This document shows, piece after piece, positions 58,201 to 64,000 of a stretch of DNA of 64,000 bases (position 1 is the first letter of the stretch; every line of letters starts with the position of its first letter). A program made the position numbers and the translations under genes. The DNA is taken from NCBI GenBank assembly GCA_030248065.1, contig JASAMV010002918.1:1-64000 (forward strand), in the 5' to 3' direction. The DNA comes from Rhynchonema sp. JSB1_4 (lineage: Eukaryota > Nematoda > Chromadorea > Monhysterida > Xyalidae). The notes under the pieces are model-generated. The model worked only from the letters and a program-made list of their open reading frames with translations, did no database searches and was not told the origin of the DNA.

Positions 58201-60621
58201 TGGCTTTGTTCGTGCAGTTATGTAGACTTGAGCAACCATTCTGTCTGGCACACAAAAACCTTTTTGGATAAATAACGTCACATATATACATTGTATGTAT
58301 ATTTAACTTTCAGACGTGGATCCGGCCACCCACCAAGTGATGACCGATGCAGAAAAGGAACGCATTGTGAAGGAAACGATGAAGAATTACGAGAAGTATT
58401 ACCAGGAAAAGTATAATAGTGGGGAGGATTGAGCAGTTATTGGTTGTTGGGTATAAATCAATAGCAGTGCAGCGGATACGGTATGCACTAGTGCAGGTCT
58501 TTCGGCTAAGAAGCACAGTGTTACATCCATATTTATACTACAATTTTTTACTTGTTGCTCATCTTTTATCTCGAGTATTTTCAACACGATAATTTTGTCA
58601 TGGTACGCGTGTGCGTTAGATAGTTTTTTCTTTAAAAAAAGACAAACTGCTTTATCACATGTTTGTGTAATGTCTTGCTTGCTATAACTTGTATCTTTCT
58701 TAACAATCCCCCGCCGTTTGCACTATACGCAGCGCTCAGCTACATATTTCGCAGTTGTATTGGTGTTCGGCCGGTCATGTGTGTTTTACGCAAGGTTCAA
58801 ACGGGATCCCGATCCCAATCCCGAAGTTCGGGAACACGCAGGGTTTTTTGATCCCGACTACGAAAACTTCAAAATAAATTCCGATCCCGCTAACGGTTCC
58901 GAACTCTAATCCCGATCTCGATCTGGAGAGCTTTCTTGAACAGAATGCTTTCGCCAGCCGTCAATTTTTTCGCTGCTTTTTGCACTGAAAAGTATTCATT
59001 TATTCATCAGGTGTCATGTTTAGACAAAAGACTTATTTTTACACCAGTTTCATTAACAAAGGACCTTCGACTAATTTCGATCCATAAAATTTGAAGAAGA
59101 GCCACAAAATCATCGGCTCTTTCTTACATGACTAAAAATATTTCCTCTGATCCAGATCCCGAACTTTTGGCTAATCACGATCCCGAACTGTTTTCCAGTC
59201 CAGATCCTAAGAATCCCGATCCCGAAAATTTATGGAGTTGGTCCCCCCGATCCCGAACTTGCGGTCGCGTTTGAATCCTAGTAAAGTCATACTTATAACA
59301 TGCACAGTGTGCAATCAGCACGCAACACACGCTGGACCTGCTGCTGGCTGATATTGCACACAGGGATTAATCCGTCGCCCTTGAGGGTACTTTTGAGACA
59401 CCCTGTTTACGGTATTACGGTGTATCCCTTGTTACGGTGTTACGATTTATCCCTTGTGGCTTGTTACTTTCCATGCTTACTGCAAAATAAAGACGAATGC
59501 ATGCTAATTGGCACCGATATGATATCTGTTGTAATACAAGCAGGGTTGAGCACAAAAGTTTTTTTCCAAAATTCGTTTTTTAAGAAACGCCCAGATTCCC
59601 AAAACAAGCTCCAAAAAGTTTGAAAACGTGCGTTTAGGGAAGAATGAATGGCTGCTAAATAGAGAGATTCTGTCGTCATAGAGGAAAATATAAACGTATT
59701 TCATCCATTTTGCCAGCGGGTTGCAAACACTGCGATTTGGCTCACATGATATCACCAAATTTGGCAAATGAAAATTAAATTTCGTAACGTGTCGACCTTT
59801 GCGTGTTAGGTAATGGCGGGACCGGAATGTTCAGGACATCTTTCAAGTTGCAGTTCGACTTGAAATATGGAACTGTTATCATTGCGGCTTGGATTTGAAA
59901 TTATTGGTTAAATTATTTGAAATTATTAAAGTTTTACATTTTAGTATGTTTATTATTTATTTATTATTGATGCATTTTAGTTAAAATGAATAAAAGCTGC
60001 TCGAAATTGTCTTCTGGTGGCTTGACAGTTTGGATTAATAGCCGCTTTTTCACCAGCGTGACATTTTTCATGTCTTTAACTCCTTCTGAACAGGATCACC
60101 AAGTTTCTGTCAAGGTTGAATGATAAGTGAACACCGCTCTCCCACATTCATCGCACACTTTACGCCAAGATGATCGATCACGTCGCTTACGACTCTGCTG
60201 CTTTTTGCACACAAACTCGAAAATTGGACCCATTAGCTGGTGATGTTTTGGCAATATGTGTGGATGCGGGTGTGTGTGTGTGTGTGTGACACCACAGCTG
60301 TTCGCACAAAATGGATCATAAGTGTGAACCCACTTAATGAAATGAAAACTAAAAAAGACACGGCTGTAAAATGACGGATATCAATTTTGAGGCATTCCAG
60401 CTGTCCAAAAGTCACCCTAATCACGTGCCGAAGTCGCCCGTTTATTTGTGAACCGTTCTACAGCCCGGTAGGAACTGCCCCCTCGTCACTGAAAACCTTC
60501 GATCCGCCGCTGAAACCGGTCTTGTCAACAAGCTCCAATATCACTGACCTGTTGCCACGACCGTCCAGAGCGCAAGTATGGCGAGCGGAAGCACGCTGCT
60601 GTTCACTGCGGTCATCATCAT
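23022..60621 (-). CDS. CSPG4: CSPG4/NG2-type transmembrane proteoglycan core protein
   Basis: Forty-one exons read continuously on the minus strand into about 2,360 aa, close to the 2,322 aa of human CSPG4. Order: signal peptide (60549-60621), one laminin-G domain (47938-46272), 15 CSPG repeats (46020-25987), one transmembrane helix (25639-25464) and a cytoplasmic tail (25206-23022) ending QYWV, the class of PDZ ligand at the vertebrate NG2 C terminus. Every junction fits GT-AG and keeps phase. CSPG repeats are recognised by the F-T-Q-x-D-I/V core followed by a Y-x-H-D-type strand. Known roles of the family (vertebrate NG2, fly Kon-tiki) are cell-surface adhesion and signalling in muscle attachment, glia and neuromuscular junctions, with PDZ partners such as GRIP. 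Oddities: a 12.6-kb first intron with nested genes, one visible laminin-G domain instead of two, and a tail about 240 aa long. The exon 5 (45695) and laminin-G donors are least certain. Confidence 0.93.
23395..23630. mobile_element. TIR element family I, truncated copy
   Basis: Starts TATAGTGCAGCCACGAGCTC followed by CATGAGACGAC and continues with family I interior sequence, then degenerates into C-runs (23515-23535, 23620-23650) and lacks the right end. It lies in the last CSPG4 intron. Confidence 0.65.
24605..24934. mobile_element. TIR element family II, copy 1
   Basis: TATAGTCCAACCATCGGCTC at the left and GATGGATGGACTACA at the right. The inverted ends extend about 95 bp through TGTCACTTTGTG, a CCTCCACGTTCTAACG-like word and AGAGAAATTGAGT. 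The interior is AT-rich and non-coding. It ends beside the donor of CSPG4 tail exon 24942-25206. Copies 2 and 3 are at 48316 and 54076. Confidence 0.8.
25464..25639 (-). CDS. CSPG4: CSPG4 transmembrane exon
   Basis: This exon encodes the end of the ectodomain, the single membrane helix (core VLFVCLCVCACVFVLV) and a basic stop-transfer stretch (RRTRVQRQRERR). Four cysteines lie within the helix, an arrangement compatible with palmitoylation or helix packing (inference). Donor GTCAGT at the left; an alternative donor GTACAG 9 bp further keeps the same phase. Confidence 0.92.
25987..46020 (-). CDS. CSPG4: CSPG4 ectodomain: 15 CSPG repeats
   Basis: Exons 5' to 3': 45695-46020, 45189-45309, 44842-44927, 44420-44571, 43510-43735, 42692-42960, 42253-42360, 41837-41959, 41255-41381, 40718-40801, 39743-39915, 39089-39259, 38032-38113, 37514-37673, 37248-37345, 37066-37175, 36818-36987, 36280-36422, 35133-35315, 34422-34562, 33313-33511, 32515-32754, 31668-31932, 30959-31184, 30539-30671, 30007-30170, 29567-29665, 29081-29218, 28654-28777, 27978-28133, 27490-27653, 26725-26937 and 25987-26248. 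Lengths and phases agree throughout. The repeat core appears as FTYDDVMNGRVNYTHDGSE, FTQSDM, FSQSDV, FTQRHI, FTTNDI, FTQ-EDI, FTQSDV, FTQHDV, FTSVDL, FTQRDI, FTQFDV, LTQMDV, FTQMDI, FTQADI and FTGGDV: fifteen in all, the vertebrate number. These cadherin-like repeats form the rod of the ectodomain. Confidence 0.92.
29358..29476. mobile_element. Short foldback element (GCCTGATC...GATCAGGC)
   Basis: TTGCCTGATC with AATAAAGCG at the left is mirrored by CGCTTTATTGCGGATCAGGC at the right, about 118 bp apart. A related inverted pair is at about 38919-39047. Both lie in CSPG4 introns. Confidence 0.55.
30729..30956. repeat. Tandem array, about 21-bp unit
   Basis: About 11 copies of a unit like CAAAATACACTGGTCAC or CAAAATAAACTAGTCAC. 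The array overlaps the first intron bases after the donor of the CSPG4 exon at 30959-31184. Units alternate between CACTGGTCA and AACTAGTCA types, which suggests a higher-order pattern. Confidence 0.85.
33070..33155. mobile_element. Fragment of TIR element family I
   Basis: GGTGGAGAGCG, TTTTTAAAAAATACA, CTCTTTCTTTC and GAAATACGTGGAACCGGAAC occur in family I order, but neither terminus is present. It is intronic to CSPG4. Confidence 0.6.
34168..34251 (+). pseudogene. Degenerate tRNA-like sequence
   Basis: Box A (TAGCTCAGTTGGTAGAGC, D-arm) and box B (GGTTCGAGTCC, T-arm with a 5-bp stem) are well preserved. The acceptor strands GCCCCG and CGGGAGC pair only with a bulged base. The anticodon arm is disturbed: the arm and variable region are too long and no loop has both T33 and a sensible anticodon. 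It is either a tRNA pseudogene or the head of a tRNA-derived SINE. It lies in a CSPG4 intron, antisense to the gene. Confidence 0.6.
38363..38877. mobile_element. hAT-like element, CAGGGTTGGGCAAAA ends
   Basis: Ends CAGGGTTGGGCAAAA and TTTTGCCCAACCCTG (both inside one element of about 515 bp) are flanked by the perfect 8-bp duplication GTTGGACA (38355-38362, 38878-38885). The interior consists of poly-A/T-interrupted AAAACG/CGTTTT repeats. It lies in a CSPG4 intron and has the same plan as the elements in the KEN-box gene. Confidence 0.9.
39592..39716. mobile_element. Short foldback element (TAACTATACTTACG ends)
   Basis: CTAACTATACTTACGTTCTC with TGAGAGAACAGAGAAC is mirrored by GTTCTCTGTTCTCTCA and GAGAACGAAGTATAGTTAG. 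It is a near-perfect hairpin of about 125 bp whose loop contains GCTGTTGGCTGC and GCAACAGCCAAC. It lies in the CSPG4 intron next to exon 39743-39915. Confidence 0.8.
40173..40400. mobile_element. Palindromic MITE (GGGTGA...TCACCC)
   Basis: About 228 bp that folds over most of its length: GGGTGA, CGAAACGGTG, AGTTGGGCGTAAAGGTCGGT and GTCGAAAGCTCGGTCG are each mirrored on the right. TA flanks both ends. It lies in a CSPG4 intron. Related words occur at 4790-4960. Confidence 0.8.
44121..44405. mobile_element. Foldback element (TTACCGGAGAATGCC ends)
   Basis: TTACCGGAGAATGCC and GGCATTCTCCGGTAA are perfect inverted ends about 285 bp apart, with internal GGGGGTTATTCGG/CGAATAAGCCCCC arms. Solo terminus-like words occur near 20045 and 46085. 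Its right end lies about 14 bp from the CSPG4 exon at 44420. Confidence 0.8.
44672..44818. mobile_element. Foldback element (ACAGTGGT...ACCACTGT)
   Basis: CAGTGGTGAAC, TCTGGTCAAATCACTTCGTC is mirrored by GACGAAGTGATTCGACCA and GTTGACCACTG. About 147 bp, in the intron between CSPG4 exons 44842-44927 and 44420-44571. Confidence 0.75.
46272..47938 (-). CDS. CSPG4: CSPG4 laminin-G exons
   Basis: Exons 47747-47938, 47014-47241 and 46272-46493 keep phase with each other, with the signal-peptide exon and with the first CSPG exon. They encode a linker, a strand pattern SFVFRVDASLGVMLHV, then LVNDGRWHSMQI and AVDGRI, and finish with ELFVGGCVRNAV and DCFDGC. This is the laminin-G core, with paired cysteines near the end. 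Only about one domain's worth of sequence is present, whereas vertebrate CSPG4 has two. The donors at 47747 and 47014 (GTTGGG, GTTGTA) are weak but give the only phase-consistent join I found. Confidence 0.8.
47323..47551. mobile_element. Foldback MITE (GGCCGCTCTCTGACAAAAGC)
   Basis: TTGGCCGCTCTCTGACAAAA plus GCAAAAAGC repeats is mirrored by GCTTTTTGC/GCTTTTGC and GCGGCCTAA. It is related to the element at 17656-17848 and lies between two laminin-G exons. It is followed directly by the dispersed repeat shared with 5390-5600. Confidence 0.65.
48316..48817. mobile_element. TIR element family II, copy 2
   Basis: TATAGTCCGTCCATCGGCTC at the left, GGATGGACTATA at the right, with about 95-bp inverted ends (CACTTTGTG..., CCTCCACGTTCTAATG). 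About 500 bp, and a duplicate of 54076-54592. Confidence 0.8.
50067..50297. mobile_element. TIR element family III, copy A
   Basis: TATAGTCCAACCACAAGCTC with CATGAGACGCC at the left, GAGCTCGTGGTTGGACAATA at the right. Near the left end a segment of about 44 bp is tandemly doubled compared with copy B at 55764-55949. Termini match families I and II but the interior is different. Confidence 0.75.
50489..52640 (+). CDS. Small secreted protein of unknown function, copy A
   Basis: Two exons: 50489-50624 (donor GTGAGC) and 52522-52640 (acceptor TTTCAG, stop TGA), joined in phase 1 to give 84 aa. Residues 1-17 are a clear signal peptide (MNLWIALVLFVAVVDCA). The mature part has no cysteine, is charged, and looks helical in two blocks (AIAAYMRRLQHVFARVHAY and EKERIVKETMTNYEKYYQEK), with an acidic end. 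I do not recognise a family. Compared with copy B there are three amino-acid changes (P/T, N/D and T/K) and four silent ones over 84 codons, while the intron carries large indels. It lies antisense inside CSPG4 intron 1. A longer product that reads into the intron would stop after about 28 residues. Confidence 0.65.
50900..51105 (+). other. Open segment conserved between the duplicated introns
   Basis: Inside the intron of the small gene, an open stretch of about 65 codons (containing GEIPGYCTQA and GEDFVFGFCKFGDRAAQLIG) is kept nearly unchanged at 58003-58207. Of four clear substitutions, two are silent. It has no obvious splice sites in phase with exons 1 and 2. It could be an alternative exon, a transposon remnant, or simply young duplicate DNA. 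The insertions at 51110 and 56585 hit its two ends in the two copies. Confidence 0.3.
51110..52406. mobile_element. 1.3-kb insertion present only in copy A
   Basis: The 10-bp word GCACTGGCTT lies at both edges (51100-51109, 52407-52416), and copy B has the empty site with one copy of it. Near each end are clusters of GCGCGTTAGCG/CGCTAACGCGC words and CACAATGGA/CATTGTGAGTG in opposite orientations, forming subterminal inverted repeats. The interior has no recognisable transposase. The duplication length of 8-10 bp suggests a hAT-like or similar DNA element (inference). Confidence 0.75.
54076..54592. mobile_element. TIR element family II, copy 3
   Basis: Duplicate of 48316-48817 with the same termini and a few indels, including a 16-bp stretch around 54350 not present in copy 2. 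Confidence 0.8.
55764..55949. mobile_element. TIR element family III, copy B
   Basis: TATAGTCCCACCACAAGCTC at the left and GAGCTCGTGGTTGGACAATA at the right, about 186 bp. It lacks the internal 44-bp doubling of copy A, so it is probably closer to the original form. Confidence 0.75.
56141..58432 (+). CDS. Small secreted protein of unknown function, copy B
   Basis: Exons 56141-56276 and 58314-58432, with the same splice sites and phase as copy A, give 84 aa. The signal peptide is identical. Differences from copy A are T for P and D for N just after the cleavage region and K for T in the second helix-like block. Both frames are intact, so both genes may be active. The intron contains a 1.4-kb insertion absent from copy A. 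Confidence 0.65.
56585..58001. mobile_element. 1.4-kb insertion present only in copy B
   Basis: A 24-bp direct repeat (56561-56584 and 58002-58025; begins CGTTTTGAGGGGG) flanks it, while copy A has that word once. The right part (57840-57993) is a degenerate tandem of CACATGAAGTGTTGAC-like units. There is no poly-A tail, no terminal inverted repeat that I can see, and no recognised coding region. A 24-bp duplication is too long for most DNA transposons. Confidence 0.65.
59990..60200 (-). pseudogene. C2H2 zinc-finger relic
   Basis: On the minus strand VCDECGRAVFTYH is followed, after a stop and a phase change, by RHEKCHAGEK, the typical H-x3-H-x-GEK linker of tandem C2H2 fingers. One finger's worth of motif is split by the frame break and no long frame is left. 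It is most likely a decayed zinc-finger gene piece lying in CSPG4 intron 1. Confidence 0.35.
60549..60621 (-). CDS. CSPG4: CSPG4 first coding exon, signal peptide
   Basis: Three ATG codons in a row open a frame of 24 codons plus one base up to a GTCAGT donor. The encoded peptide has a hydrophobic core (LPLAILALWTVVAT), as expected for a signal peptide, and its phase matches the exon at 47747-47938. Assignment to CSPG4 rests on phase, strand and the need for a signal peptide, not on homology, so an intervening exon cannot be excluded. Confidence 0.6.
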
Positions 60622-62724
60622 GACGGTACAATAATGCTATCTCGCTGATGTTTCACAGTTGAAATGTAGACAACCACACAGTTGAACGTTGTTCGTGTCA
60701 TAATGTTCCGGCGTGCGTAGACGCAACAGGCGATGTTGGCCCATACGATCAAATTGCGGTTATAAATACGGGCAGCAGACAAGACGCCACATCTGGCTGC
60801 ATCTCATATCGCCGCGAGACCAGCGATAGGTACACATACCTACAAAGACACACGGTCATAAAACAGTAGTACTCGAATATACAACAAGTCATATATCAAA
60901 TGATGAAGTGTGACAGGCATCAGAACTGTGGTGAAGTTGGAACTAAGTGGGAACTGGCTTGGTGTACGCTGCAGACTGGGTCGAATCAGATGAAAACACA
61001 CCGATTGACATATCAAATCAAAACCGCCGCAAGCTATACATACCGCACCCACATGTGTCTAGTTTGGCTTCCGTTTTTGCGGGCTAAGCGGCATTGGTAA
61101 CCTTAGGTGGTACCGACAGCCCATAAATACACACGTGTGCCTCTCAAGACATTGACTGAAGTTGACTTTTGACCGCACCTAAGGTGCGTATAGTCTTAGT
61201 CAGTCCAGTCAATACGCACTGAATGATGTTTGGTTCTGAAAGCGAGCCATAAGTCTTAACCAAGGCCAATTGGCACTTTGCGAAGTCTATAAGGTGCTAA
61301 GTGTGAACCGCAGCACAAATACAGCATAAGTAAACAGATGCGCGCTCAATGCTCCCTGACTAGCTGAAGCAGTCGTATCAGTTTTTGAGTGCGGGCACAT
61401 ATAAAACCTGTGAACGATAATACTACTCCAGCAGCAGTTTATAAAGTGCGCAAGCGCGCGCCACAAGCACTTTATACAAAGTATGTATGTGAGAAAGCCA
61501 AAAGAAGTTACCAAACCGGGCAAATGACACCGTGTTGTAGCGAAGGAAAACAGGCCATTGTTCAAGTGCAAGCAAGCAGGCGCGAGTGTGCTTGTACTTA
61601 AAGTCGCATCTCAATTATTCAAAAAAGTTGTTGCGCACAGCCGTCCGGCACCGCATATAAGCCGCAATCAAAGCCGCACGCCCGTTCGAATATTGTGGTG
61701 TACAGTCCACCCTCTATGTAGTGACCCTCGATGCAGTGCAACTGTGTGAAACGATAGTTTGGTTTCCACCAAGTGCTCCCAACTTTTATCCCAAAAGAAC
61801 CATTTTTTGGTCAAACAATGGCTGAAAATCAGCCAAGACCGAGTAAAAGTGCAAAAAATGCACGTTTCACGCTCATTTGAGCCCATATAAATTTAATTCC
61901 CACGAATTTATGCCGGCCAATATGCTCCTACTTCCCGATAAAGACATCCTTCAAGTGGAAGAAGACATCTTTCAAACCGATAGAAATTGACGCAATCCGA
62001 CCGATGGTGATTATGACGAAGGCGGACTGTAGTACCGCCGGCTGCTGCTGGCCAAATGCTCAATTTCCACGTGATTTACGATAATTTGTCGCCAGAAAAC
62101 AATGCGCGCGAACACGAAACGTGAACAATAAAAGCCGAGCGGTGGGTAATTACGGTTGCGGGGCGGTTGCATAAACGAAGAACGCAACTCACAGTTTGCG
62201 ACACACACACACACACACAGACAGAGACACAACAGCGTTATTTGGCGCATCACAGCACCTCCCAGGGGCGTTGTACAACACGAACTTGCGCCCAGTGGCC
62301 AGCGCTTATACTGAGTGCGGGCAAGTATAAGCGATATGGGCAGGAATGGATGTAAGTTTTTGTTTTTGCTCAACGACCGACACACACACACACACGCACA
62401 CGACAACAACAATAAGCGGCTCAGAAAGTGATGAATATGCGCTTTGCGGGCCACGCCAATTTTGACACGCGGGGACACCCCCAGACGCTGCTGCCCTGGT
62501 TGCTTCCAAGTGGAAAGCTTGTTGGTGTTGCGGCATAGCCATCCATAACCACACGCAGTCACAGAATCTTATCCGGACGTTTTGATGCCACACGAAACTG
62601 CGCGCACGCCAGCTGTAATTATTGGTGTGTGTGTGTGTGTGTGTGTGGCGGCAAGACACGACAAGCGGGGAAAAGTGGGCTTCAATTTATGTCGAAAAGT
62701 ACACCGTCGAAGCAGTCCTATAGC
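60622..62724. other. Upstream flank of CSPG4, no gene seen
   Basis: This should contain the CSPG4 5' UTR and promoter. Visible are a TG/CA microsatellite at 62197-62218, CA repeats near 62382-62402 and TG repeats at 62622-62647. There is no recognised exon. The longest minus-strand frame (62011-62562) runs through CA repeats and is not convincing. Confidence 0.4.
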
Positions 62725-63100
62725 CAGTGAAGTGGTTGGCGGGGTATGGGGGGTATTACCCCCAACTGCTAGGTGGCTTTCTTGCTCCGAAACCCATACC
62801 CCCCAAACTGGCTAGCTGGCTTTCTTGCTCCTGTCACCAAGTAAAAAAAGTGTTGATTTTAGTGCCAAAATGACCATTTTATGGGCCAAAATGGTCAAAT
62901 TCGTTCAAATTTTCTCATACGTGCACAAAAATACGCATTTTAAGGCTTATTTTAGCATAATTCCGACCAATTTTTATACCCCTGTTTTTGACTTCTGGAC
63001 CAATACCCCCCAAATCGGGGTACCCGGCTAGCTAGCTAGCTTTCTTGCGCCGGACCCCTCCAGCTAGCTAGCTTTCTTGCTCGGACCAACTACATCACTG
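62725..63100. mobile_element. hAT-like element with CTAGCTAGCTTTCTTGC arrays
   Basis: Inverted ends CAGTGAAGTGGTTGG and CCAACTACATCACTG are flanked by the perfect 8-bp duplication CCTATAGC (62717-62724, 63101-63108). The GGCTAGCTGGCTTTCTTGCTC-like motif repeats on both sides of an AT-rich centre, with C-runs next to the ends. It has the same plan as the elements at 9.5-14.7 kb. Confidence 0.88.
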
Positions 63101-63618
63101 CCTATAGCCATGTATGGGGGGGGGTCATTCAAGGCTGCTTGAGTTGACGACCGTAGTCGACGATTTGCGTTGACGCTCAAATAACTAGCCGAAAAATACA
63201 GAACAATACAAGGTGAGAAGATTACAATTTTTAAATGTGCCAACTTTCAGTTAACATTCCATGTGCGTGAATAATCGAAAAACTGCAAACCTTTGACTGA
63301 GAAGGAGTGCACAATGATACTTTGATAATGTCAACGGTATGGCTTGGAAGGGTGCAGTAGCAAAGCAGTGTGACTTTTTCACAGTCGAACGGTGTATCAG
63401 GATTCATTAGGATAGCTTCAGTGTGAAGTGAATGAACCACACCTTAAGTGTGTCAATGAACCAGAACGGTCACGCGAATAAAAACACGAGGCAGACTTTT
63501 TTCCTGTTCATTGAAGATCACTTGTTGCTGAGATTGAGTCATAAGTTGAACGGAATCTGCATGAACGTGAAGTCACTGAATTTTCTATGTCTATCATCGT
63601 GTGTTGCGTGGATTTCCG
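63101..63618. other. Intergenic, no gene seen
   Basis: Contains the dispersed GGCTGCTTGAGTTGACGACC motif with GTCGACGATTTGCG (63132-63180). Otherwise unique sequence without a supported exon. Confidence 0.4.
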
Positions 63619-63982
63619 TATGGTCCAAACCATGAGGTCATGAGACGACTTTTTTTAAAGCTTGCTTGGTCAGATTAAAAAATGCTCCAGTTACACGGGT
63701 TTCGAAAAGCAAAAGAAAGAGATTGTGCTGAGAGAGATGATGACAAGTTCCAGCTGGCTGGCCTCAATTTGTTGCGTGCTTACGCGAACAGCAACATTGT
63801 TCAACACACAAATGTTTTGGGAGTCAAAGGGCCTTTACGCACCGACCTGGAGAGCGTGTTTTTACCAAATATGTGAGCTTCTCTTTCTTTCGTTTCCGAA
63901 ATACGTGGAACCGGAACATTATTGGATCCGCACGAGCCAACTTCAAAAGAAAGTCGTCTCATGAGCTCATCGTTGGACTATA
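63619..63982. mobile_element. TIR element family I, copy at right edge
   Basis: Starts TATGGTCCAAACCATGAGGTC and ends CATCGTTGGACTATA, with the family interior in the same order as at 6660-7022. About 364 bp, non-coding. Confidence 0.8.
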
Positions 63983-64000
63983 CGCTTCACTTTGTCATAC

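Larger units (their letters stand above)
53981..59763 (+). repeat. Tandem segmental duplication, copy B
   Basis: A second copy of 48221-53960, directly following it with a 20-bp junction that repeats ATGATATCACCAA. It contains the second secreted-protein gene, TIR family II copy 3 and family III copy B, and a private insertion at 56585-58001. Confidence 0.95.

Noticed and set aside
62011..62562. Minus-strand frame of 183 codons
   Set aside because: It runs through CA/TG microsatellites that give Cys-Val and similar repeats; no splice sites or family resemblance.

Overview
The window is animal nuclear DNA. Genes are split into many short exons with GT-AG introns, there are no bacterial-style operons, and small inverted-repeat transposons are abundant. 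The recognisable genes are a CSPG4/NG2-type transmembrane proteoglycan and a seven-helix gustatory-receptor-like protein. That pairing suggests a protostome invertebrate (arthropod, nematode or relative), but the sequence alone does not fix the phylum.

Layout. (1) 1-8165 is repeat-rich. A direct duplication (1-2204 and 7412-9526) carries a second, frameshifted copy of a gene's first exon. A long inverted repeat (2205-3930 and 6374-8165) encloses a 2.4-kb spacer. (2) 9364-15609, plus strand: a five-exon gene for a small (about 144 aa) KEN-box protein with a CDCA3/Tome-1-like RSPS motif. Its 4.5-kb first intron is filled by a nested set of hAT-like elements, most with a perfect 8-bp target duplication and each with a different internal minisatellite. 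(3) 16118-22352, minus strand: a complete ten-exon gustatory-receptor-like gene of about 395 aa. (4) 23022-60621, minus strand: an apparently full-length CSPG4/NG2 orthologue of about 2,360 aa in 41 exons, with signal peptide, one visible laminin-G domain, 15 CSPG repeats, one membrane helix and a cytoplasmic tail ending in the PDZ ligand QYWV. (5) Its 12.6-kb first intron holds a 5.7-kb tandem duplication. Each copy carries a two-exon plus-strand gene for an 84-aa secreted protein of unknown function, so these genes are nested antisense inside the proteoglycan gene. (6) 60622-64000 holds microsatellites, one more hAT-like element and a TIR element, but no gene I can support.

Exon structures were read by hand. 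They rest on splice-site consensus, unbroken reading phase across every junction and protein-family resemblance. Boundaries flagged as uncertain are less secure. The proteoglycan and the receptor are both surface proteins on the same strand, 670 bp apart, but nothing in the sequence shows joint regulation. The dominant process in the window is insertion and duplication of non-autonomous transposons in introns and flanks while the coding exons stay intact.
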